Assembly: GCF_017875955.1 (NCBI RefSeq)
Contig: NZ_JAGINK010000001.1
Span: 687,001 to 751,000 of the forward strand
Direction of reading: 5' to 3'
Length of the DNA stretch: 64,000 nt
DNA from: Pseudomonas sp. BP8
Lineage (GTDB): Bacteria > Pseudomonadota > Gammaproteobacteria > Pseudomonadales > Pseudomonadaceae
The position numbers and the translations under genes were made by a program. Each line of letters begins with the position of its first letter. Position 1 is the first letter of the stretch. Below are positions 35,349-45,450 of this stretch, piece by piece. The notes below the pieces were generated by a model. The model saw nothing but the letters and a program-made list of their open reading frames with translations, searched no databases and was not told where the DNA came from.

Positions 35349-38213
35349 TCAAGACTGCAGCGTCGCCTGCAATTGCTCCAGCCCCTCATTCAGCGCCTGC
35401 TCCAGTTCGCGTTTGTAACGCAGGTACAGGCAGGTCGATCCCTGCTCGTCGGCCAGCAGCTCTGACAGGTCGAGGTCGGTGATGTAGCAGCGATAGCTGC
35501 CGGCACTGCGCCGCTGGCCAATGATCTGCCGCGCCACCACCGCATACAGTTGGTCGCCATGCTCCAGCTCGGAAAATTCCAGCTGGTCGCAGTACAGGGT
35601 GATGTGCACCTCGTCGCCAATCCCGCCCTGAATGATCGCCTGCACTTCGTAGTACGGCTGGGTGCTGGTATCGAGCGGCGCCGGGCGTGGCTCCAGGCTA
35701 CGCACCTTGCCCGACCCGCCAGGCAGCAACTGGTAATAGAAGATCTCCAGCGATGCCTGTTGCAGGCTGTCCAGCGGCAGGCGCGCGTCGTGGCGCATCA
35801 GCACCGAGCGCAAGAAACGCTGCAGCGGCAGCAGCAGGTGGCTTTCGTCTTCGAGCGGCAGGCGCTGCTGCCACAGCGCATTGAATTCATCCAGCACATA
35901 CACGTCTGCCCAACCCTCGAACAGACGGTAGAACACCTGGATGGATTGTGGCTGGCCGTACTCGAGGACCCATGGCAGGTCGTGGTCCTGCAGGGCATTG
36001 GCATCCAGGTACAGCGGGCTGTACGCGCCGCGTTCCTCGCCCAGGTACTCGAGCACCTGCTGATGCCCGGGCAACGTCGCCAGGGTCACCTGGCCAGGGT
36101 TCAGCTCCAACGCGTGGGTGTGCTGGGCGATCTGCACCAGGTAGCGGTGGTTGAGGCCTTGATCGAGCAGCAGCAGGGCAGTATCGAACAGCGCCTCGAC
36201 CCGTTGCGCGATGGCCTGGGCGCGGTTATGACAGAAGCAGCGCACCCGCAACCGCGGACGGTGGCTGCGCTGGCCGAGGCTGTTGAGGAAGTCGCGCAGG
36301 CAGCGCATCAACGCATGTTCGCCGTCGAAGCGCTGTACCAGCACTTCGTTCCAGCTGTTGAGAGTGATCTGGTCGAGGGTCAGCACCAGGTTCTCGCGCA
36401 CCCCGGCATAGCTCAGCGAATCGGTGCGCTCGGTGGTCATCAGGATGTTCAGGTCGCGCTGATGACGCAGCGGATCGACACCGACGTTGACCAGCAAGAG
36501 GATCTCGTCAGCCACGCTGGGTTGCAGCAAGCGCACCTCGCTGACCGTGTCCAGGGGCAGGGCGATAGCCTGTTGCAAGCTGCCGAGCAGGTTGAACAGC
36601 TCGAACTCGCTCAGGTCGCTGACGCCGGGGTGCAGCGCCAGTCGGGTGGTGCTGTCGATGACCCCGTTGCGGTGCGCCCAGGTCAGTAGCTCGAGCAGCT
36701 CGCGGCAGCGCTTGAGTGGGGTGAAGTGCTCCCATTCGTGTACGCCGAGGTTGCCGTTGTACAGCCCCCACTGATGGCTGCCGGGCTCCTTGCGATGCGG
36801 TGCCTGGACCAAGGTCAGGGTGTCTTCGGCAAGGTCTGGAGCGATCCCCGGGTTGATCACCTCGATCTTGCCGGCGCGGCGCTCGAAGGCGGCATACAGG
36901 CGCCGGCCGAGGACATTCAGGTCGCGTTGGTCGGCGCGGCTGCTGGCGTTCTGATCGCGGGCGAACTGGCTGAGAAAGCGGTAGCTGTGATTCAGCTCGG
37001 CCACCAGTTCTCGGCGCTCGACGGCGACCTGGCGCACCTTCCACTGGCTACGGCTGTCGAGCAGGGTCAGTTGGCGCTCGTCCCAGCCCCACTCTTCCAC
37101 CAGCCGCGCGAGCAGGCGGCGCTGCCAACCGCTGGTGCGCGAGCGGCCAAGGCCGCTGAGCTTTTTGTTCACCTTCAGGTACAGGCTGCGCCGTACCAAC
37201 TCCAGGCGCCCGTTGTCGCCGCGCCTTTGCAGGTACTGCTCGATACGGCGATAGATCATCACGTATGGGTCGAGCGCATCGAGATCGAGCTGGTTGGCGA
37301 ACACCGCCTGTTTGTAATCCAGGCTCAGGCAGCGCACCTGCGGGTGCTCGCTGGCGTAGACCTCGGTCAGCAGCAGCTTGAGCAGCGACTTGTAGGGCGA
37401 ATCGATGCCCTTGAACAGCTGCCACAGGCCCGCCCCGACGAATTCGCCGGCAGGAATATGCGCCAGGTGGCCCAGGTCGAGGTCGTGCTCGGCCCTGATA
37501 AAACGCTTCGACAGCAGGGTCTGGGTATAGGCCTGGTAGTTGTGTTCTTCATAGACCGGAACCAACCACCACAGCGGCGTGCGCCCGGCCAGCCAGATGG
37601 CCGTGCGATAGAACTCGTCGAGCAACAGATAATGCTGGGTGGTGCCACAGTCATCGGAGCTGAGCTGGCTGTCGCGTTCACCCTGAACGAAACCCTGGGG
37701 CTCGATCAGAAAAAAATGTGCCTCGGTGCCCATGCTCGCCGCCCAGCTTTCGAGCAGCTGGCACTTGCGCCGCAGCTCGGCCAGCGCGTCTTCGCCAAGG
37801 CCAGGGGCGTGGCAGACCCACAGGTCCATGTCGCTCTGTTCGGCTTGGGCGAGCGTGCCGAGGCTGCCCATCAGGTACAGGCCGTGGATCGGCCGTGGGG
37901 TAGTGGCCAGGCGCGGCTTGTGACTGAACGAGCGGGCCAGGCGTTGCGCTTCGGTAACCAGCTCGGCTTCCGGCTCGTAGTCGGAAACGCCAGCCGGGGT
38001 AGTGCCCGAGACATAGCCGGGCAGCAGTGGGTGATTGACGTGAAACAGCAGAGGCAGCAGCGTCAGTACCTGCTGCTGGCGGGTCGACAAGCCCTCCAGT
38101 GCCCGTGCCATACGGCCCTGGTTGATCAGCAGAAAGCGCGCACGCAGCGTGGCCAGGACCTTGCGGTCGATGCCTTCATCCAGGTCGGGACGGATTTCGT
38201 GGGGGTGGTTCAT
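35349..38213 (-). CDS. cyaA: Class I adenylate cyclase
   Basis: A 954-residue cytoplasmic enzyme that makes cAMP from ATP. The N-terminal catalytic domain resembles nucleotidyltransferases (GLYLMGSLGTLAQAEQSDMDLWVCH, with the G-S and D-x-D residues of the active site). The C-terminal half is the regulatory region. Full length for class I cyclases. It probably supplies cAMP for Vfr/Crp-type regulation. No partner gene overlaps; REP remnants lie upstream. Confidence 0.95.
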   Translation of the reverse strand: MNHPHEIRPDLDEGIDRKVLATLRARFLLINQGRMARALEGLSTRQQQVLTLLPLLFHVNHPLLPGYVSGTTPAGVSDYEPEAELVTEAQRLARSFSHKPRLATTPRPIHGLYLMGSLGTLAQAEQSDMDLWVCHAPGLGEDALAELRRKCQLLESWAASMGTEAHFFLIEPQGFVQGERDSQLSSDDCGTTQHYLLLDEFYRTAIWLAGRTPLWWLVPVYEEHNYQAYTQTLLSKRFIRAEHDLDLGHLAHIPAGEFVGAGLWQLFKGIDSPYKSLLKLLLTEVYASEHPQVRCLSLDYKQAVFANQLDLDALDPYVMIYRRIEQYLQRRGDNGRLELVRRSLYLKVNKKLSGLGRSRTSGWQRRLLARLVEEWGWDERQLTLLDSRSQWKVRQVAVERRELVAELNHSYRFLSQFARDQNASSRADQRDLNVLGRRLYAAFERRAGKIEVINPGIAPDLAEDTLTLVQAPHRKEPGSHQWGLYNGNLGVHEWEHFTPLKRCRELLELLTWAHRNGVIDSTTRLALHPGVSDLSEFELFNLLGSLQQAIALPLDTVSEVRLLQPSVADEILLLVNVGVDPLRHQRDLNILMTTERTDSLSYAGVRENLVLTLDQITLNSWNEVLVQRFDGEHALMRCLRDFLNSLGQRSHRPRLRVRCFCHNRAQAIAQRVEALFDTALLLLDQGLNHRYLVQIAQHTHALELNPGQVTLATLPGHQQVLEYLGEERGAYSPLYLDANALQDHDLPWVLEYGQPQSIQVFYRLFEGWADVYVLDEFNALWQQRLPLEDESHLLLPLQRFLRSVLMRHDARLPLDSLQQASLEIFYYQLLPGGSGKVRSLEPRPAPLDTSTQPYYEVQAIIQGGIGDEVHITLYCDQLEFSELEHGDQLYAVVARQIIGQRRSAGSYRCYITDLDLSELLADEQGSTCLYLRYKRELEQALNEGLEQLQATLQS

Positions 38214-38328
38214 TGCACGCTCAGGGGCAGGCCGGGGGTGGGGCTGCGCCGAGTTTAGCTTGAGTGCTGCGGGCGGATAAGGCTCGCGTGGTTTTTTTTG
38301 ACGTCAGATTTATAGCGCTGCACAGGGC

Positions 38329-38424
38329 GTCTTCGCGGGGCCAAGCCGTTCTCATACAACAAACGCTAGCGCATTGATTTAGTGGAACCCTGTAGGAGCG
38401 GGCGTGCCCGGCGAAGAGGCCCGC
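38329..38424. repeat. Degenerate REP pair (type A)
   Basis: A diverged left copy (CTTCGCGGGGCCAAGCCGTTCTCATACA) faces a right copy (CCTGTAGGAGCGGGCGTGCCCGGCGAAGAGGCC). The spacer includes AAATCAATG-type sequence shared in complement with 62398-62411. Confidence 0.7.
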
Positions 38425-38452
38425 GCAGGCAGCCCGCCAACAGGATCTGGTA

Positions 38453-38698
38453 TCAAGCGGTTTCTGGTGTCTTGAGAATGATCAGCAGGCCCTGCACATG
38501 CTCGGCCGCATCACGCCCCAGGCTGGTCAGGTAACCACCATCAGGCTGATCGGTCAGTTCTTTTTCGTGCAGGCGTTTGGCAGCGGCGATCAGGGCAGGG
38601 GAAGCAGTGTTATGAACCTGGATGCCTTCCTGGCTGCTGTCCAGGTTGAACAGGGCAAGGACTTCCAGTTCGGCGATCAGCTCGGGGGTAAGGGACAT
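38453..38698 (-). CDS. TIGR02647-type small protein
   Basis: An 81-residue protein matching the conserved Pseudomonas family I know as TIGR02647 (begins SLTPELIAELEVLALFNLDS, ends in YLTSLGRDAAEHVQGLLIIL). It has a winged-helix-like look and has been called a putative DNA-binding protein, but its role is unknown. AGGAG lies upstream of the start. Confidence 0.8.
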   Translation of the reverse strand: MSLTPELIAELEVLALFNLDSSQEGIQVHNTASPALIAAAKRLHEKELTDQPDGGYLTSLGRDAAEHVQGLLIILKTPETA

Positions 38699-38770
38699 GG
38701 CAACTCCTGACTTCCAGACAAGGATGGGGCACCGCTGGCGGTGCCTGATCCTCGAGTGTAGTCAGGCTTT

Positions 38771-39070
38771 TCAGTCGTTGCCTTGATCTTGCTCAGGTGG
38801 CAGCTCGGGAAGGGCGCGCAGGGCCTCTTCATACCACTCGGTGTTGAAGGGACGGTCTTCGTCGAGCAGGGCGTCGATCTCGATGGCCAGCACGTGGGCC
38901 ATCAGATTGAGGATGTCTTCACGCTCGTAGCCGACCAGGGTCAGCTTGTTGAAGGTGGCCTTGGCAGCCGGCGGCTCGCCGCTCTCGATCTGGTTCTCGA
39001 TGGCTTGGGTCAGCGTGGCCTCGGCGAAGTCTTCGTCCTCGTTGCTGTCGATGTCGCGGGGTTCGCTCAT
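38771..39070 (-). CDS. Conserved acidic hypothetical protein
   Basis: A 99-residue acidic protein, predicted mostly helical (ATLTQAIENQIESGEPPAAKATFNKL, REDILNLMAHVLAIEIDALL). I do not recognise a named family. The start at 39070 has an AGGAG (CAGGAGCACTGCCATG). Its closeness to the TIGR02647 gene is shared synteny in Pseudomonas as far as I recall. Confidence 0.75.
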   Translation of the reverse strand: MSEPRDIDSNEDEDFAEATLTQAIENQIESGEPPAAKATFNKLTLVGYEREDILNLMAHVLAIEIDALLDEDRPFNTEWYEEALRALPELPPEQDQGND

Positions 39071-39215
39071 GGCAGTGCTCCTGTAGTGAGGTGGGTAGTT
39101 TGCCATGCCCGTGCCGGCAATGCCCGGCCATCGACGCCGTGCATGACGCTGGCCATGGCCCAGGCTTGCGGCTATAACAGCCGAGCCATCCCCTCACGGC
39201 CTGGAGGCTGTATCA

Positions 39216-39875
39216 ATGCTCAAGCTTCATGGATTCTCGGTCAGCAATTACTACAACATGGTCAAGCTGGCCCTGCTGGTAAAAGGCCTGCCGTTCGAGG
39301 AAGTGCTGTTTTTCGCCGGTCAGACCCCACAGGCGTTGGCCATCAGTCCGCGCGGCAAGGTGCCGGTGCTGGAGACCGAGCACGGTTTCATCAGTGAAAC
39401 CAATGTGATCCTCGACTACATCGAGCAGACCCAGCCGGGCACGGCGCTGCTGCCGGCCGATGCCTTCGGCCAGGCCAAGGTGCGGGAGCTGCTCAAGGAG
39501 ATCGAGTTGTATATCGAACTGCCGGCGCGTACCTGCTATGCCGAGGCGTTCTTCGGGCAGGCGGTGGAGCCGCTGATCAAGGAGAAGGCGCGCAGCGATC
39601 TGCTGGCAGGGTTTGCCACGCTCAAGCGCACGGGCAAGTTCGCGCCGTATGTTGCGGGTGAGCAGATGACCATTGCCGACCTGATGTTCGTGTTCTCGGT
39701 CGACCTGGCGTATGCGGTGGGCAAGAAGGTGTTGAACCTGGACTTGCTGGAGGATTTCCCGCAGGCCAGGGCGCTGCTGGAATTGATGGGGACGAATCCG
39801 CACATGGCGAAGATTCGTGCAGACAAGGACGCGGCGATGCCGGGGTTTCTGCAGATGATCAGCAGCAAGCGCTGA
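39216..39875 (+). CDS. Glutathione S-transferase family protein
   Basis: A 219-residue cytosolic GST. The thioredoxin-like N-terminal domain (~1-80) has SNYYNMVKLALLVKGLPFEEV, the cis-Pro in KVPVLE and the ET-N glutathione-binding turn (ISETNVILDYIE). The all-helical C-terminal domain includes QMTIADLMFVFSVDLAY. The catalytic residue is probably Ser/Tyr near position 8-12. Substrate unknown. Confidence 0.88.
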   Translation: MLKLHGFSVSNYYNMVKLALLVKGLPFEEVLFFAGQTPQALAISPRGKVPVLETEHGFISETNVILDYIEQTQPGTALLPADAFGQAKVRELLKEIELYIELPARTCYAEAFFGQAVEPLIKEKARSDLLAGFATLKRTGKFAPYVAGEQMTIADLMFVFSVDLAYAVGKKVLNLDLLEDFPQARALLELMGTNPHMAKIRADKDAAMPGFLQMISSKR

Positions 39876-39888
39876 TCATTGAGATTGT

Positions 39889-40017
39889 TGGGGCTGCTTT
39901 GCGGCCCTTTCGCGACACAAGGCCGCTCCCACAGGGACCGCGGTGCTTTTCAGTCATGCGCGGTCCCTGTGGGAGCGGCCTTGTGTCGCGAAAGGGCCGC
40001 AAAGCAGCCCCAGAATC
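39889..40017. repeat. Large palindrome with type B REPs (CGACACAAGGCCGCTCCCACAGG)
   Basis: Arms GGGGCTGCTTTGCGGCCCTTTCGCGACAC... and the near-exact complement extend ~55 bases each side of a short spacer. It separates convergent GST and argH genes and could serve as a bidirectional terminator. Type B differs from type A in its left half. Confidence 0.88.
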
Positions 40018-40028
40018 TCAGCCAAGGC

Positions 40029-41423
40029 TTAGCGCGAAGCCAGCAACGCGTTACCGCGCACCACAGCCGTACGCACCTGCTCCGGCGCTGTCCCGCCAAT
40101 GTGATTACGCGCATTGACCGAACCTTCCAGGGTCAGCACGGCAAACACATCCTGCTCGATCTGGTCGCTGAACTGACGCAGTTCGTCCAGGCTCATCTCG
40201 GCCAGGTCCTTGCCCGAGTCGACGCCATACTTCACCGCATGGCCAACGATCTCGTGGCAATCACGGAACGGCAGGCCGCGGCGCACCAGGTAGTCAGCCA
40301 GGTCGGTCGCGGTGGAGAAGCCGCGCAGTGCGGCCTCGCGCATGATGGCATGGCGCGGCTTGATCGCCGGGATCATGTCGGCGAAGGCACGCAGCGAGTC
40401 GCGCAGGGTGTCGGCGGCGTCGAACAGCGGCTCTTTGTCTTCCTGGTTGTCCTTGTTGTAGGCCAGCGGTTGGCCTTTCATCAGGGTCAGCAGGCCGGTG
40501 AGGGCGCCGAAGACGCGGCCAGTCTTGCCACGCACCAGCTCCGGCACGTCCGGGTTCTTCTTTTGCGGCATGATCGAGCTGCCGGTGCAGAAGCGGTCAG
40601 GCAGGTCGATGAACTGGAACTGGGCGCTGGTCCACAGCACCAGCTCTTCGGAGAAGCGCGACAGGTGCATCATCGCCACGCTTGCAGCGGCGCAGAATTC
40701 GATGGCGAAGTCGCGGTCGGAGACGCCGTCCAGCGAGTTGCCGGCGACGGCCTCGAAGCCCAGCAGCTGGCAGGTCAGTTCGCGGTCGATCGGGTAGGTG
40801 GTGCCGGCCAGCGCCGCGCTGCCCAGCGGCATGCGGTTGGTGCGCTTGCGGCAGTCGACCAGGCGCTCGTAGTCGCGGCTGAGCATTTCGAACCAGGCCA
40901 GCAGATGGTGGCCGAAGGTCACCGGCTGAGCCGTCTGCAGGTGGGTAAAGCCGGGCATGATGGTCTCGGCTTCACGCTCGGCCTGCTCCAGCAGGCCCTG
41001 CTGCAGGCGGGTGATCTCGGCGAGGATCAGGTCGATCTCGTCGCGCAGCCACAGGCGGATATCGGTGGCCACCTGGTCGTTACGGCTACGGCCGGTGTGC
41101 AGCTTCTTGCCGGTGACGCCGATGCGGTCGGTCAGGCGCGCTTCGATGTTCATGTGCACGTCTTCAAGGTCGACGCGCCAGTCGAAGTTGCCCGCCTCGA
41201 TTTCGCCCTGGATCGTCTTCAGGCCATCGATGATGGTGTCGCGCTCGGCATCGCTGAGGACGCCGACCTGCGCCAGCATCGTGGCGTGGGCGATCGAACC
41301 CATGATGTCGTGGCGGTACAGGCGCTTGTCGAAGTCGACCGAGGCGGTGAAACGGGCGACGAAGGCGTCGACTGGCTCACTGAAGCGGCCGCCCCAGGAC
41401 TGATTGGTCTTGTCGGTGCTCAT
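40029..41423 (-). CDS. argH: Argininosuccinate lyase
   Basis: A 464-residue enzyme of the fumarase/aspartase superfamily that makes arginine and fumarate. The mobile-loop signature [12 protein letters not shown], the HTGRSRNDQ motif and [12 protein letters not shown] are all present. Typical length. It starts 312 bp from algR, divergently. Confidence 0.96.
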   Translation of the reverse strand: MSTDKTNQSWGGRFSEPVDAFVARFTASVDFDKRLYRHDIMGSIAHATMLAQVGVLSDAERDTIIDGLKTIQGEIEAGNFDWRVDLEDVHMNIEARLTDRIGVTGKKLHTGRSRNDQVATDIRLWLRDEIDLILAEITRLQQGLLEQAEREAETIMPGFTHLQTAQPVTFGHHLLAWFEMLSRDYERLVDCRKRTNRMPLGSAALAGTTYPIDRELTCQLLGFEAVAGNSLDGVSDRDFAIEFCAAASVAMMHLSRFSEELVLWTSAQFQFIDLPDRFCTGSSIMPQKKNPDVPELVRGKTGRVFGALTGLLTLMKGQPLAYNKDNQEDKEPLFDAADTLRDSLRAFADMIPAIKPRHAIMREAALRGFSTATDLADYLVRRGLPFRDCHEIVGHAVKYGVDSGKDLAEMSLDELRQFSDQIEQDVFAVLTLEGSVNARNHIGGTAPEQVRTAVVRGNALLASR

Positions 41424-41735
41424 GGATTCACTCGTTGAAGGCGTGAACGATAAAAAGTGGCGCCGATAATAGCAGGGTTGCGCGGGCTGCCGCAGGGCGC
41501 CGGTCGATTGAAATCGTCAGAAAACCCGCGGCAAAGTTGCCGGTGAGGATATTCAACGATTGAACGGCAGTGTTCTAAGGACCGTCTACAGTTGGACAAA
41601 GGGCTGGCAGTGAATCTGCCGGACCAGTGAATCTTTGGCCATTGCATCGGTCTAGAGCGTGACCGCAGTGTGGGTCTACCTACACCTGTCTACGCTCTAA
41701 CCTGTGCAAGACTCATTCAGGAATCCAGCGCAATT
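41424..41735. other. argH-algR divergent intergenic region
   Basis: 312 bp with no reading frame of note. In P. aeruginosa the sensor gene fimS/algZ lies between argH and algR; here the gap is too short and has no such remnant. The algR promoter should lie in its right half; I cannot pick a convincing box. Confidence 0.6.
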
Positions 41736-42485
41736 ATGAATGTCCTGATCGTTGATGACGAACCCAAAGCCCGCGAGGAGCTCATCCGCTTGCTAGGCGG
41801 GCAGGAGGGCTACACCGTGTTGGAGCCCAGCGCCACCAATGGCGAGGAGGCCCTGGCCCTGATCGACAGCCTCAAGCCCGATGTGGTCCTCCTGGATATC
41901 GGCATGCCGGGCCTGGATGGCCTGCAGGTCGCCGCCCGCCTGTGCGAACGCGAAGCGCCGCCAGCGGTGGTGTTCTGCACCGGTGATGATGAATACGGCA
42001 GCGAGGCCTTCAAGGACAGCACCCTCAGTCACGTGACCAAGCCGGTCCAGCCGCTGGCCCTGCGCGATGCCCTGCGCAAAGCTGAAAAGCCCAACCGTGC
42101 CCAGTTGGCGGCACTCACCCGGCCGGCCAACGAAGGCGGCGGCAACCCGCGCAGCCATATCAGCGCGCGAACCCGCAAGGGCATCGAGCTGATCCCGCTG
42201 GCGCAGGTGATCTATTTCATCGCCGACCACAAATACGTCACCCTGCGCCACGAGGCTGGTGAAGTACTGCTGGACGAGCCGCTGAAGGCCCTTGAAGACG
42301 AATTTGGCGACCGTTTCGTGCGGATTCACCGTAACGCCCTGGTCGCCCGCGAGCGTATCGAGCGCTTGCAGCGCACCCCGTTGGGGCATTTTCAACTTTA
42401 TCTGAAAGGGCTGGGCGACGATGCGCTGACCGTGAGCCGGCGGCATGTGGCGGGCGTACGCAAAATGATGCAGGGGCTGCACTGA
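41736..42485 (+). CDS. algR: Response regulator AlgR (LytTR type)
   Basis: A 249-residue regulator. Receiver residues ~1-120 with acidic pocket VDDE, phosphoacceptor Asp54 (VVLLDIGMPG) and Lys in THVTKPVQ-like SHVTKPVQ. A LytTR DNA-binding domain covers ~140-247 (ISARTRKGIELIPLAQVIYF, DRFVRIHRNALVARERIERL). In P. aeruginosa AlgR controls alginate, type IV pili and virulence, working with FimS/AlgZ. No sensor gene is adjacent here. hemC follows after 113 bp on the same strand. Confidence 0.94.
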   Translation: MNVLIVDDEPKAREELIRLLGGQEGYTVLEPSATNGEEALALIDSLKPDVVLLDIGMPGLDGLQVAARLCEREAPPAVVFCTGDDEYGSEAFKDSTLSHVTKPVQPLALRDALRKAEKPNRAQLAALTRPANEGGGNPRSHISARTRKGIELIPLAQVIYFIADHKYVTLRHEAGEVLLDEPLKALEDEFGDRFVRIHRNALVARERIERLQRTPLGHFQLYLKGLGDDALTVSRRHVAGVRKMMQGLH

Positions 42486-42598
42486 ACGGTGTGCTGTGAG
42501 CCCCGCGAAGGCGGCGCCGGCGATACCTGACCTGAGTCTGCTGGCAGACCCGGAGGAGCTGTTATCATCGGCGGCATTTCTCTGCATCGGGGCGTTTC

Positions 42599-43540
42599 AT
42601 GTCCACTCGCGAAATCCGCATTGCCACCCGTAAAAGTGCCTTGGCCCTGTGGCAGGCCGAATACGTCAAAGCCCGCCTCGAGCAGGCTCATCCAGGCCTG
42701 GTCGTCACCTTGGTGCCCATGGTCAGCCGCGGCGACAAGCTGCTGGACGCCCCGCTGGCGAAAATCGGCGGCAAGGGGCTGTTCGTCAAGGAGCTGGAAA
42801 CTGCCCTGCTCGACAACGAAGCCGACATCGCCGTGCATTCGATGAAGGACGTGCCCATGGACTTCCCCGAGGGCCTGGGCCTGTACTGCATCTGCGAGCG
42901 CGAAGACCCGCGTGATGCCTTCGTCTCCAATACCTTCGCCAACCTCGAGGCACTGCCTGAAGGCAGTATCGTCGGCACTTCGAGCCTGCGCCGCCAGGCC
43001 CAGTTGCTGGCGCGCCGGCCAGATCTTGAAATCCGCTTCCTGCGCGGCAACGTCAACACCCGCCTGGCCAAGCTCGATGCCGGCGAGTATGACGCGATCA
43101 TTCTGGCCGCCGCCGGCCTGATCCGCCTTGGTTTCGAAGACCGCATCAGTGCCAGCATCAGTGTCGATGACAGCCTGCCCGCCGGCGGCCAGGGCGCGGT
43201 CGGTATCGAATGCCGTAGCGCCGACAGCGAGATTCACGCTTTGCTGGCCCCTCTGCACCATCTCGACACTGCCGACCGGGTGGTGGCCGAGCGCGCCCTC
43301 AACAAGCACCTCAATGGCGGCTGCCAGGTACCGATTGCCTGCTACGCGGTGCTCGAAGGCGAGCAGCTGTGGCTGCGCGGCCTGGTCGGTCAACCTAGCG
43401 GCGGTACCTTGCTGGTCGCCGAGGCACGTGCGCCGCGCACCGCGGCTGAGGCACTTGGCGTACAGGTCGCTGAAGACCTGCTGGGCCAGGGCGCTGAAGC
43501 CATCCTCAAGGAAGTCTACGGTGAGGCCGGCCACCCGTGA
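42599..43540 (+). CDS. hemC: Porphobilinogen deaminase (hydroxymethylbilane synthase)
   Basis: A 313-residue enzyme of heme biosynthesis. Cys242 ([10 protein letters not shown]) carries the dipyrromethane cofactor. Signatures [13 protein letters not shown] and [15 protein letters not shown] bind substrate. It starts a cluster hemC-hemD-hemX-hemY. Overlaps hemD by four bases (GTGA). Confidence 0.96.
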   Translation: MSTREIRIATRKSALALWQAEYVKARLEQAHPGLVVTLVPMVSRGDKLLDAPLAKIGGKGLFVKELETALLDNEADIAVHSMKDVPMDFPEGLGLYCICEREDPRDAFVSNTFANLEALPEGSIVGTSSLRRQAQLLARRPDLEIRFLRGNVNTRLAKLDAGEYDAIILAAAGLIRLGFEDRISASISVDDSLPAGGQGAVGIECRSADSEIHALLAPLHHLDTADRVVAERALNKHLNGGCQVPIACYAVLEGEQLWLRGLVGQPSGGTLLVAEARAPRTAAEALGVQVAEDLLGQGAEAILKEVYGEAGHP

Positions 43541-44304
43541 GCCACTGGCGCCTGTTGCTGACCCGGCCTGAAGAGGACTGTGCGGCACTGGCGCAGAGCC
43601 TGGCTGGCGCAGGCATTGCCAGCAGCAGCTTGCCCCTGCTGGCGATCGAACCGGTCGCCCTGGAACAGCCCGAGATCGAGCGGCTGAGCGCGTTGGCGGG
43701 CTATCAGGCACGCATCGTGGTCAGCAAGCCGGCGGCCCGGCTGTTGCTCGCAGGGCTTGCCCAGGCTGGGCTGCAGGCGCCGACCGCAGGTTGGTTCAGC
43801 GTCGGCGAGGCGACTGCGCGGGTGCTCCAGGACGCTGGCTTGCAGGTGGCCTTTCCCAGTGCAGGCGATGACAGCGAAGCCTTGCTCGGCCTGGCCCATT
43901 TGCGCCAGGCTATCGCCTGCTCTGCACCGCGGGTGCTCATCGTCCGTGGCGTCGGAGGTCGCGAACTGCTGGCGGAGCGTCTTGCAGAGCAAGGTGCTAG
44001 TGTCGATTATCTGCAACTGTACCGTCGCCGCTTGCCGGATTACCCGGCCGGCACCCTGATCCGCCAAGTCGAACGGGAACGCCTCAACGGCCTGGTGGTC
44101 AGCAGTGGGCAGGGTCTTGAACACTTGCTGCGAATGGCGGCTGCAGATTGGCCGCGCCTGGCGCGTTTGCCGTTGTTCGTGCCCAGCCCGCGAGTTGCCG
44201 ATCAGGCCCGTGCGGCGGGTGCCCTACAGGTTGTGGATTGCCGTGGCGCGAGTGCCGCGGCCTTGCTGGCAGCCGTGCAGCGTAGCGCTGCACCTGCCTC
44301 TTAA
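43537..44304 (+). CDS. hemD: Uroporphyrinogen-III synthase
   Basis: A 255-residue two-lobed HemD-family enzyme (begins [20 protein letters not shown]; ends near [17 protein letters not shown]). It cyclises hydroxymethylbilane. Sequence conservation in this family is low, so the call also rests on position after hemC. GTG start overlaps the hemC stop. Confidence 0.92.
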   Translation: MSHWRLLLTRPEEDCAALAQSLAGAGIASSSLPLLAIEPVALEQPEIERLSALAGYQARIVVSKPAARLLLAGLAQAGLQAPTAGWFSVGEATARVLQDAGLQVAFPSAGDDSEALLGLAHLRQAIACSAPRVLIVRGVGGRELLAERLAEQGASVDYLQLYRRRLPDYPAGTLIRQVERERLNGLVVSSGQGLEHLLRMAAADWPRLARLPLFVPSPRVADQARAAGALQVVDCRGASAAALLAAVQRSAAPAS

Positions 44305-44349
44305 GGCGCTAAGCTCAGAGCGACGCGCCCCCATGCAAAGGATGGATAC

Positions 44350-45450
44350 GTGAGCGAAACGGTCTTGCCCCAGAATGAAAAGCTGCAAGCGCCCGATGCG
44401 CTTGAAACGCCTGTCGCCACGCCGGTCAAGCGCTCAGGCAACGGCCTGGCAGTGCTGGCCTTGCTGCTGGGTGCCGCCGGGGTCGCCGTTGGCGGCTGGG
44501 GTGTCTGGCAGGTACGCCAGCTACAAGGTAGCGAGCAAGGCCACAGCCAGCGCCTTGAAACCCTCAGTGAACAGGCCACGGTCTTGCAGCAGCGTGATCA
44601 GCAGATCAGCGCGCAGCTTGCCAGCCTGCCGGCCGCCAGTGAGCTGGAAGACCGCCGCCGCCTGGTCGCGCAGTTGCAGGGCGACCAGCAACGGCTGAGC
44701 CAGCGCCTGGACACCGTCATGGGCGAGAGCCGCAAGGAGTGGCGCCTGGCCGAGGCCGAGCACTTGCTGCGCCTGGCTACCCTGCGCCTGTCGGCACTGC
44801 AGGACATCACCAGCGCCAAGGCCCTGGTCGAAGGCGCCGACGAGATCCTGCGCGAGCAGAGCGACCCGGGCGCATTTGCCGCCCGCGAGCAACTGGCGCG
44901 CAGCCTGGCCACCCTCGGCAGCACCCAGCAGCCGGACCGCACCGGCCTGTTCCTGAAACTCGCCGCCCAGCGCGAGCAGGTTCAGCAGTTGAGTGCGCAG
45001 TCGCCCGAGTTCGACAGTAATGCCGACGCCCTTGGCGCCCTGACCAACGATGGCGACGGCGCCAGTCGCTGGTCGCAGTGGTGGGCGGAGATCTCCAAGT
45101 ACTTCCAGATCGACTTCGATGCCGACGACAACGTCCGCCCGTTGCTGGCCGGGCAGTCGCTCAATCAGCTGCGCCTGGCCCTCAGCCTGACCATCGAACA
45201 GGCTCAGTGGGCCGCCCTCAACGGCGAGGCCAAGGTCTATACCCAGGCCCTGGACGATGCGCGCAGCGTGCTGCTGGCCAACTTCAACGCCGACAACCCG
45301 CAAAGCAAGGCCATGCTCGACAGCCTCAACGCGCTGGCCGAGCAGCCGGTTTCGGTGGTCACCCCAGACCTCAGTGAAAGCCTGGCCGCCGTGCAGGCCT
45401 ACATCCAGCGGCGTCACCTGCCAGCCGATGCTGAAGGGGGCAAACCATGA
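44350..45450 (+). CDS. hemX: HemX-type membrane protein
   Basis: A 366-residue protein of the HemX family, often annotated as uroporphyrinogen-III C-methyltransferase although it lacks a methyltransferase domain. It has one membrane span (~37-57, LAVLALLLGAAGVAVGGWGVW), then a long coiled coil (RQLQGSEQGHSQRLETLSEQ onward) and a helical domain facing the periplasm. Role in heme synthesis is unclear. GTG start at 44350. hemY overlaps its end. Confidence 0.88.
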   Translation: MSETVLPQNEKLQAPDALETPVATPVKRSGNGLAVLALLLGAAGVAVGGWGVWQVRQLQGSEQGHSQRLETLSEQATVLQQRDQQISAQLASLPAASELEDRRRLVAQLQGDQQRLSQRLDTVMGESRKEWRLAEAEHLLRLATLRLSALQDITSAKALVEGADEILREQSDPGAFAAREQLARSLATLGSTQQPDRTGLFLKLAAQREQVQQLSAQSPEFDSNADALGALTNDGDGASRWSQWWAEISKYFQIDFDADDNVRPLLAGQSLNQLRLALSLTIEQAQWAALNGEAKVYTQALDDARSVLLANFNADNPQSKAMLDSLNALAEQPVSVVTPDLSESLAAVQAYIQRRHLPADAEGGKP

